NCBI RefSeq assembly: GCF_024347415.1
Contig: NZ_AP025476.1
Location: 1 to 64,000 of the forward strand
Direction: 5' to 3'
Length of the DNA: 64,000 nt
Source: Vibrio crassostreae
Lineage (GTDB): Bacteria > Pseudomonadota > Gammaproteobacteria > Enterobacterales > Vibrionaceae
Below, one piece after another: positions 57,713 to 64,000 of the stretch (position 1 is the first letter of the stretch; every line of letters starts with the position of its first letter). Position numbers and translations under genes: made by a program. Below the pieces are notes generated by a model that was given only the letters and a program-made list of their open reading frames with translations, ran no database searches and was not told the origin of the DNA.

Positions 57713-57741
57713 TAGACGGCATTGGGTGATATACGTATTAT
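57713..57741 (+). promoter_or_regulatory. Promoter of the tRNA array
   Basis: TAGACG (57713-57718) and TATTAT (57736-57741) are 17 bases apart. A GC-rich discriminator (CCACTCCGCC) follows, as in stringently controlled stable-RNA promoters, and A tracts at about 57690-57707 could act as an UP element. Nothing else is assignable in 57465-57712. Confidence 0.6.
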
Positions 57742-57762
57742 TCCACTCCGCCGACAGGGCAT

Positions 57763-57839
<77 letters not shown>

Positions 57840-57887
57840 TCCGGTCTCTTACTTCGGTAAGTGAGAAATTGGCACAAAAGAAATAAT

Positions 57888-57964
57888 GGTGGCTATAGCT
57901 CAGTTGGTAGAGCCCTGGATTGTGATTCCGGTGGTCGCGAGTTCGAATCTCGTTAGCCACCCCA
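57888..57964 (+). tRNA. tRNA-His (GTG), copy 1
   Basis: The gene encodes the extra 5' G of tRNA-His, acceptor GTGGCTA/TAGCCAC, anticodon loop TTGTGAT (GTG), T-loop TTCGAAT and CCA. It is identical to the copy at 58161-58237. Confidence 0.97.
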
Positions 57965-58040
57965 TTCTTTCTTTATAAAATATCGGTAGCTTCGGCTTCC
58001 TGTGTTGATTCACTATCCCAAGAATCGATACAAAATTAGT

Positions 58041-58117
<77 letters not shown>

Positions 58118-58160
58118 CTATTTCAATAATCGCTTTTAAGCGGTTATATAAAAAATTAGT

Positions 58161-58237
58161 GGTGGCTATAGCTCAGTTGGTAGAGCCCTGGATTGTGATT
58201 CCGGTGGTCGCGAGTTCGAATCTCGTTAGCCACCCCA
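58161..58237 (+). tRNA. tRNA-His (GTG), copy 2
   Basis: An exact copy of the first tRNA-His, with different flanking spacers. Confidence 0.97.
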
Positions 58238-58292
58238 TTAATTTTGGTAACTTCTTTGAAGTTCCCAGTTTGAGAAATCAAACGAAATGTCT

Positions 58293-58369
<77 letters not shown>

Positions 58370-58376
58370 CCTTAAG

Positions 58377-58407
58377 AAAGCTCATCAGAAATGATGAGCT
58401 TTTTTTT
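58377..58407 (+). terminator. Terminator of the tRNA array (first copy)
   Basis: AAAGCTCATCA (58377-58387) pairs with TGATGAGCTTT (58392-58402) around a GAAA tetraloop, with a run of eight T residues. Confidence 0.93.
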
Positions 58408-58486
58408 CATCTGTAGATCACAGGTTGGAACCCAAGTGGGGTTCGCCTGATGTTCAAAGGATGTCTCTTCACTGACCGCCTTTATG

Positions 58487-58517
58487 AAAGCTCATCAGAA
58501 ATGATGAGCTTTTTTTT
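58487..58517 (+). terminator. Second copy of the tRNA-array terminator
   Basis: AAAGCTCATCA at 58487-58497 and TGATGAGCTTT at 58502-58512 repeat the first terminator exactly, including the T run. It would stop readthrough past the first copy. Confidence 0.88.
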
Positions 58518-58620
58518 CATCTGTAGATCACTAGATAGGAACCCAAATGGGTTCGCCTGATGTTCAAAGAATGTCTCTTCACCGCTCACTTAAGAAGCAT
58601 CATCAGAAATGATGGGCTTT

Positions 58621-59426
58621 GTTGCATATGTCGTGTCAGTATTCTTCAATTATTGCTTCTCACAGTGTTGAATTGGTCCAGTTCGACTCGCTCCTCTTTA
58701 ATAAACTCCTTTTAGAAGCAAGAATCCCACCTTCGATCTCCTCGATTATTACGTCTGTATGGAGGTAGTTCATTTATCAAACGGAAAGATCTATATCTAA
58801 TTTTATATAAAATAACCACTCAATAATTCGACAAATTAATAGGTCTGGTCTAGAGATTTTTGTGAAAAGTTGAATTTGGCCCTTAATCTGCTCACTAACC
58901 CATGTATTTGACAGCTTTCTACGCATTTGGTCGTTCAAAACTCCTCAGATTTATTAAGCCTTTCGTTTCTCTGGTTTGTATTTATCAAAAAAATACAAAC
59001 GGTTAAATGTATGGTTACTTGGAGTGTATATAGTTGTTTTATTTGTTTAAATTAACAAAGTTAGCGTTTGTTTCTATAGTGTTAATTGTTTTTTGGAATA
59101 ATTATTTGTTTTTATTGAGTGGTAGTGAGATCTGCTTTGAAGCACAGGTTTAACTCTACAAGTAAGCAGTGGTAAGGAGTTTGTGAGTATTTCTTGCCGA
59201 TAATATAATGTTGATTTTTCTTACTATATGCTCTCTGGGTGAATAGTTATGTGGCACTTTTGCTTGCTAAGCGTTTAATGTCGACTTTTTATCCTATTTT
59301 TGTTGCTTTTCTGTGAATTATTTGCCAAATTGTCAACCGTATAAAATATCAGAACAATATTCTGGTAAGAATGGATTCAATTTTGCAGACAGGGCAGAAA
59401 GCTGCCAAAGCAGTAGAGGTCTGGTA
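58621..59426. other. AT-rich intergenic region without a recognisable gene
   Basis: These 806 bases have no open frame with a convincing ribosome site and no RNA family I recognise. The part from about 58790 to 59310 is strongly AT-rich with T and A tracts. A small inverted repeat ATTCT-GGTA-AGAAT is at 59359-59372, 55 bases before the ABC ATPase gene. The promoter of the ABC operon must lie here, but I cannot place it. Confidence 0.6.
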
Positions 59427-61154
59427 ATGTCACTTTTAGAAGTAAAAAATCTTCGTATCGAATACCCATCTCGTCATGGAGTTCACGCCGCAGTTAAATC
59501 GCTTTCGTTCAACATCGAACGTGGTGAGATCGTTGGTGTTGTAGGCGAGTCTGGTGCAGGTAAATCAACAGTAGGTAATGCTGTGATCGATTTGCTGAGC
59601 CCTCCCGGCCGCATTGCTAGCGGCGAGGTATTTCTGGATGGCGAAAAAGTCTCTGGCTTATCTCCTGAACAGATGCGTTCTGTTCGCGGCTCAAAGATTG
59701 GTTTTATCTTCCAAGATCCAATGACGTCTCTTAACCCTCTATTCACAGTAGAACAGCAGTTAAAAGAGACGATTCATGCCAACATGAAGGTTTCGGATCA
59801 AGAAGCCTACCAGCGTTCATTAGACTTGATGAACCAAGTGGGTATCCCACAACCTGAAAACCGTTTAAAGCAGTACCCACACCAGTTCTCTGGCGGTATG
59901 CGTCAGCGTGTGGTTATCGCGATCGCATTGGCTGGTGAACCTGACCTTATCATCGCAGATGAACCAACGACGGCACTGGATGTGTCTATTCAAGATCAAA
60001 TCTTAGGTTTGATTCGCGATCTATGTATTAAGAAAAACGTAGGTTGTATGTTGGTCACGCACGACATGGGCGTGGTATCAAACGTTACCGACCGCGTAGC
60101 CGTTATGTATCGTGGTGACTTAGTTGAGTTTGGCCCGACGGCGAAAGTCCTTGGTACTCCTGAACACCCATACACACACAGTCTTATCTCAGCGGTTCCA
60201 CGTTCAGACCGTAAACTTGATCGTTTCCCTCTTGTGAGCTACATCGAAGAAGCGCACGAGATGGAGCCTCTAGATGTGAAAAACCACTGGTTAGGCCAAA
60301 GCCAAGATCACCGTGATTACACTGGCCCATTGTTGAATGTTGAAAACGTGCACTTACGCTTTACCACCAAAGATTCTTTCTTTGAGAGTCGTCGTGAGTA
60401 CGTTCAAGCATCAAACAACGTGAGCTTTGAAGTGCATGAAGGTGAGACGTTTGGCTTAGTAGGTGAATCAGGTTCAGGTAAATCAACGATTGCTCGTGTG
60501 ATTGCTGGCTTGTACGCACCGAATTCAGGCAAGGTAACGTTTGAAGGCGTTGATCTTACTGGTCTTAAATCTGAAAAAGAACGTCGCCCTATGCGTCGTC
60601 AAATGCAGATGGTTTTCCAAAACCCTTACACATCAATGAACCCTCGAATGAAGATATTCGACATCATTGCTGAACCTATCCGATTCCATAAACTTACGCG
60701 CAACGAGAATGAAACTCGTCAGATCGTGAACGACCTGCTAGAGCACGTTGGTTTAGGCGTAATGGCCGGGGTTAAGTACCCACACGAATTCTCAGGTGGC
60801 CAACGTCAGCGTATTTCTATCGCTCGCGCTTTGGCAACTCGCCCTCGTCTTTTGATTTGTGATGAACCTACCTCGGCACTGGATGTGTCGGTACAGGCTC
60901 AGATCCTTAACCTACTAAAAGACTTACAAGATGAGCTAAACCTAACCATGCTGTTCATCAGTCACGATTTACCGGTTATTCGCCAAATGTGTGACCGTGT
61001 TGGTGTGATGCAAATGGGAGAACTATTGGAAGTCGCGCCAACCGAGCAGCTATTCCAATCGCCTCAGCATGAGTACAGCAAACACCTAATTTCTTTAATG
61101 CCTGAATTTACAGGTTTAAGAGAAGAAAAAGCAGTGGCACAAGCCGCGGTATAA
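59427..61154 (+). CDS. Fused double ATPase of a peptide-type ABC importer
   Basis: This 575-residue protein joins the two ATPases of a Dpp/Opp-type importer in one chain, as in GsiA. I chose the ATG at 59427 (MSLLEVKNLRIEYPS); the frame to 59313 is an AT-rich extension. Half one has Walker A GESGAGKST near residue 44, signature SGGMRQR and Walker B DEPTTALD. Half two has GESGSGKST near residue 350, SGGQRQR and DEPTSALD, with an OppD-type linker between. It heads an operon with a binding protein and permeases, in the order gsiABCD. Confidence 0.9.
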   Translation: MSLLEVKNLRIEYPSRHGVHAAVKSLSFNIERGEIVGVVGESGAGKSTVGNAVIDLLSPPGRIASGEVFLDGEKVSGLSPEQMRSVRGSKIGFIFQDPMTSLNPLFTVEQQLKETIHANMKVSDQEAYQRSLDLMNQVGIPQPENRLKQYPHQFSGGMRQRVVIAIALAGEPDLIIADEPTTALDVSIQDQILGLIRDLCIKKNVGCMLVTHDMGVVSNVTDRVAVMYRGDLVEFGPTAKVLGTPEHPYTHSLISAVPRSDRKLDRFPLVSYIEEAHEMEPLDVKNHWLGQSQDHRDYTGPLLNVENVHLRFTTKDSFFESRREYVQASNNVSFEVHEGETFGLVGESGSGKSTIARVIAGLYAPNSGKVTFEGVDLTGLKSEKERRPMRRQMQMVFQNPYTSMNPRMKIFDIIAEPIRFHKLTRNENETRQIVNDLLEHVGLGVMAGVKYPHEFSGGQRQRISIARALATRPRLLICDEPTSALDVSVQAQILNLLKDLQDELNLTMLFISHDLPVIRQMCDRVGVMQMGELLEVAPTEQLFQSPQHEYSKHLISLMPEFTGLREEKAVAQAAV

Positions 61155-61248
61155 AAATCAGCAGGCTGGAGTTTAGCTTGCTAAAAACAATAAACAGACG
61201 CAAATACAACAACTAGGGATCTGGATTCCCGCATGAAGGAGTTATGCA

Positions 61249-62802
61249 ATGAAAACCATGAAAAGCAAATTAGCAGTAGCTTTAATGGCAGCTGGCCTAA
61301 GCTTTAGTGCAGCAGCAGCAGATATTACCGTTGGCTACGCAGCTGACCCTGTATCACTTGACCCGCACGAGCAGCTGTCTGGTGGCACACTGCAAATGTC
61401 TCACATGGTGTTTGACCCTCTAGTACGTTTCACAAAAGAGATGGATTTTGAAGGCCGCCTAGCATCTAGCTGGGAGCGTGTTGATGAAACGACTTTCCGT
61501 TTCAACCTACGTAAAGGTGTGAAATTCCACTCTGGTAACGAACTGACTGCTGATGATGTTGTGTGGACTTTTGAACGTCTACAAGCTTCTCCAGACTTTA
61601 AGTCTATCTTCACGCCATACGAAAAAATGGTAAAAGTGGATGACTACACAGTTGAGCTAGTATCAAAAGCGGCTTACCCACTAGTACTACAAACAGCAAC
61701 TTACATCTTCCCAATGGACAGCAAGTTCTACTCTGGCCAAACAGCGGAAGGTAAAGACAAGTCTGAGCTAGTTAAGCACGGTAACTCGTTTGCTTCGACT
61801 AACGTTTCAGGTACTGGTCCTTTCATCGTAACGCAGCGTGAGCAAGGCGTTAAAGTAACGTTCGAACGTTTCAACGATTACTGGGATACAGAAACTGAAG
61901 GTAACGTAGACAAGCTAACACTTGTGCCAATCAAAGAAGACGCGACACGTGTTGCAGCACTTCTTTCTGGCGACGTTGATATGATTCACCCAGTAGCACC
62001 AAACGATCACAAGCGTGTTAAAAACGCTAAGAACATCGATCTAGTAACGCTACCTGGTACTCGTATCATCACGTTCCAAATGAACCAAAACAGCAACGAA
62101 GCTCTTAAAGATGTTCGCGTTCGTCAGGCGATTGTTCACGCAATCAACAACGAAGGTATCGTTAAGAAGATCATGAAAGGCTTCGCAACAGCTGCTGGTC
62201 AGCAAAGCCCAACAGGCTACGCGGGTCACAACGAAGACCTAGTTCCTCGTTACGATCTGAAAAAAGCGAAAGAGCTGATGAAAGAAGCGGGCTACGAAGA
62301 TGGCTTTACGCTAACTATGATGGCACCAAACAACCGTTACGTGAACGATGCGAAAGTAGCGCAAGCGTCTGCGGCAATGCTGTCTAAGATTGGTATCAAA
62401 GTTGATCTTAAGACTATGCCTAAAGCACAGTACTGGCCTGAGTTTGACCTATGTTCAGCAGACATGATGATGATCGGCTGGCACTCAGATACTGAAGATT
62501 CAGCTAACTTCAACGAGTTCCTAACTATGACTCGTAACGAAGAGACTGGCCGTGGTCAATACAACTGTTCTGGTTACTCAAACCCAGAAATGGATGCGAT
62601 TGTAGAAGCTTCTAACACTGAAACTGACCCAGTTAAGCGTTCTAAAATGCTGAAAGGCGTTGAAGCAACTCTATACAACGACGCAGCATTCGTACCGCTA
62701 CACTGGCAAAGTGAAGCGTGGGGCGCGAAGTCTAACGTAGGTGCAGCAGACGTAGTAAACCCAATGGTTATGCCTTACTTCGGCGACCTAGTTGTAAAAT
62801 AA
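61249..62802 (+). CDS. Periplasmic solute-binding protein, family 5 (peptide type)
   Basis: The 517-residue protein has a Sec signal peptide cleaved near SFSAAAA-DITVGYA, and the SBP_bac_5 fold with TFRFNLRKGVKFHSGNELTA, the DDVVWTFERL segment and the VRQAIVHAINNEGI motif. GGAG lies seven bases before the ATG. It is the substrate-recognition component of the importer. Peptides, dipeptides or glutathione are possible substrates; sequence alone does not decide. Confidence 0.9.
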   Translation: MKTMKSKLAVALMAAGLSFSAAAADITVGYAADPVSLDPHEQLSGGTLQMSHMVFDPLVRFTKEMDFEGRLASSWERVDETTFRFNLRKGVKFHSGNELTADDVVWTFERLQASPDFKSIFTPYEKMVKVDDYTVELVSKAAYPLVLQTATYIFPMDSKFYSGQTAEGKDKSELVKHGNSFASTNVSGTGPFIVTQREQGVKVTFERFNDYWDTETEGNVDKLTLVPIKEDATRVAALLSGDVDMIHPVAPNDHKRVKNAKNIDLVTLPGTRIITFQMNQNSNEALKDVRVRQAIVHAINNEGIVKKIMKGFATAAGQQSPTGYAGHNEDLVPRYDLKKAKELMKEAGYEDGFTLTMMAPNNRYVNDAKVAQASAAMLSKIGIKVDLKTMPKAQYWPEFDLCSADMMMIGWHSDTEDSANFNEFLTMTRNEETGRGQYNCSGYSNPEMDAIVEASNTETDPVKRSKMLKGVEATLYNDAAFVPLHWQSEAWGAKSNVGAADVVNPMVMPYFGDLVVK

Positions 62803-62819
62803 TCTAGCTTGCTAGAATC

Positions 62820-62845
62820 GAGAGCCTGAAGCTTTTCAGGCTCTC
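62820..62845 (+). other. Intercistronic hairpin after the binding-protein gene
   Basis: GAGAGCCTGAA (62820-62830) pairs with TTCAGGCTCTC (62835-62845) around GCTT. It has no T run, so it likely protects the binding-protein message from 3' decay and allows partial readthrough to the permease gene 135 bases on. Confidence 0.6.
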
Positions 62846-62980
62846 AAATTATTAAGAAATAGATTTAAGTTTCGGTATTTGGTCTTCCTTCAGTCTGGCT
62901 AAATACCTTTTTTAAGACTGAATTTTGTTATCTAGTCGCGGATTTCGACTAGATAGTCATGGATAGATAAGGGGCAAGGA

Positions 62981-63958
62981 ATGGTTACGTTTCTGGTCAA
63001 GCGCCTGTTTCAGGCACTGATAGTGATGTTTGTGATCAGTTTGGTGGCGTTTGCCATTCAGGATAACCTGGGCGACCCGTTGCGTGAGTTAGTCGGTCAA
63101 TCTGTTTCAGAATCGGAGCGTCAAGCGCTGCGTGATGAACTCGGCTTAAATGATCCCTTCATTACAAAATACACTCGCTTTGTGGGCGCAGCTCTACAAG
63201 GTGATCTTGGTACTTCATATTTCTTTAAACGCCCAGCTGTGGACGTAATCTTAGATAAACTAGTCGCGACGCTTGAGCTTGTGTTCGGCGCTTCTCTGAT
63301 CATTGTTTGTCTGTCGATTCCACTTGGCGTTTATTCTGCAATACACCCAAAAAGCTTCTTCACTAAACTGGTGATGGCGGGCAGTAGTATCGGCATTTCT
63401 GTGCCTGTTTTCTTAACTGCAATCATGTTGATGTATGTATTCTCTATTGAGTTAGGCTGGCTGCCGTCGTTTGGACGTGGTGAGACCGCAAACTGGTTTG
63501 GTTGGGAGTCTGGCTTCTTAACGATAGATGGCCTTGCGCACTTAGTGCTGCCGAGTATTGCTCTAGCATCTATCATGCTGCCGCTATTCATTCGTCTAGT
63601 ACGTTCTGAAATGCTAGAGGTTCTTAGCTCTGAATACATCAAGTTTGGTAAAGCAAAAGGCCTAGCGCTGAACAAGATTTACTACCAACACGCTTTGAAA
63701 AACACAATGCTGCCAGTATTAACGGTAGGTGGTGTTCAAATCGGTACTATGGTGGCTTACACCATTCTTACTGAAACTGTATTCCAGTGGCCAGGCACCG
63801 GCTTCCTATTCCTTGAAGCGATTAACCGAGTGGATACACCACTGATTACCGCATACGTTATCTTCGTAGGTCTTATCTTCGTAGTAACGAACACCATTGT
63901 TGACTTGCTATACGGCATCATTAACCCAACAGTGAACATCACAGGGAAAGGAGCATAA
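62981..63958 (+). CDS. ABC importer permease, DppB/OppB type
   Basis: The 325-residue protein has six hydrophobic segments, the first at residues 9-25. The EAA-type motif for ATPase contact lies around EYIKFGKAKGLALNKIYYQH near residue 215, and the PVLTVGGVQIG segment is typical of DppB. It pairs with the DppC-type permease that starts two bases after its stop codon. Confidence 0.92.
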   Translation: MVTFLVKRLFQALIVMFVISLVAFAIQDNLGDPLRELVGQSVSESERQALRDELGLNDPFITKYTRFVGAALQGDLGTSYFFKRPAVDVILDKLVATLELVFGASLIIVCLSIPLGVYSAIHPKSFFTKLVMAGSSIGISVPVFLTAIMLMYVFSIELGWLPSFGRGETANWFGWESGFLTIDGLAHLVLPSIALASIMLPLFIRLVRSEMLEVLSSEYIKFGKAKGLALNKIYYQHALKNTMLPVLTVGGVQIGTMVAYTILTETVFQWPGTGFLFLEAINRVDTPLITAYVIFVGLIFVVTNTIVDLLYGIINPTVNITGKGA

Positions 63959-63960
63959 TC

Positions 63961-64000
63961 ATGGAACAAACAACAACAGCTCCATCTCGTTGGGAGCGAT
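63961..64000 (+). CDS. Start of the second ABC permease (DppC type), cut by the window end
   Basis: An ATG lies two bases after the stop of the first permease, following AAAGGAGCATAATC with a good ribosome site. The first 13 codons read MEQTTTAPSRWER. The DppC-type identity comes from operon position. Confidence 0.7.
   Translation, partial: MEQTTTAPSRWER

Noticed and set aside
59161..59260. Very short frames of 6-12 codons with AAGGAG-like sites in the AT-rich gap
   Set aside because: Too short and unsupported to call as genes in AT-rich DNA where such patterns arise by chance.
59313..59426. N-terminal extension of the ABC ATPase (38 residues)
   Set aside because: It has no similarity to the family and lies in AT-rich DNA. 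The start MSLLEVKNLRIEYPS is where family members begin.

Overview
The window reads as the replication-origin-proximal part of chromosome 1 of a Vibrio, most likely of the Splendidus clade. The genus call rests on the dnaA-dnaN-recF-gyrB start, then ibpA-avtA, glyQS, mneA, fadBA-yigZ-trkH-hemG, an rRNA operon with Glu-Lys-Ala-Val spacer tRNAs, ilvY/ilvC, a VexRAB-like pump and rep. The clade is an inference from overall resemblance and was not tested by alignment. The sequence starts exactly on the GTG of dnaA and is cut inside an ABC permease gene.

Layout. 1-6.2 kb: replication and recombination genes, ending at a strong terminator. 6.2-9.4 kb: a patatin-like lipase, the small heat-shock gene ibpA with a sigma-32 promoter and a ROSE-type RNA thermometer, and avtA. 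9.4-24.3 kb: a complete tad (Flp pilus) locus, flp-tadV-rcpC-rcpA-rcpB-tadZ-tadABCDEFG plus an OmpA-like gene, followed by a convergent PhoPQ-like two-component pair. The tadZ gene is split by a 1054-bp IS5-family element with a perfect 9-bp target duplication, so the pilus may be disabled in this strain. 24.4-26.5 kb: a MalS-like alpha-amylase lipoprotein. 26.7-33.9 kb: glyQS, a manganese riboswitch in front of the exporter gene mneA, two small membrane proteins, tusA, a LysR regulator and acuI. 34.2-40.4 kb: fadBA under a FadR-like site, then yigZ-trkH-hemG. 40.5-46.7 kb: rrn operon with P1/P2 promoters, boxA, 16S, four tRNAs, 23S, 5S, tRNA-Ser and a terminator. 46.7-57.5 kb: ilvY/ilvC, ubiK, vexRAB-like RND pump with a perfect operator palindrome, rep and cytochrome c5. 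57.7-58.6 kb: tRNA array Arg-His-Pro-His-Pro, followed by about 110-bp tandem repeats that carry degenerate tRNA-Pro 3' ends and terminators. 58.6-59.4 kb: an AT-rich stretch without a gene. 59.4-64 kb: a peptide-type ABC importer (fused double ATPase, binding protein, permease, start of a second permease).

The core genes are ordinary housekeeping functions in a conserved order. The accessory interest lies in the tad locus and its possible regulation by the adjacent two-component system, and in RNA elements: the ROSE thermometer, the Mn2+ riboswitch, and the tRNA-tail repeats, which resemble in design the rtT repeats of the E. coli tyrT operon. I found no CRISPR array, prophage, toxin-antitoxin pair or recognisable defence system.
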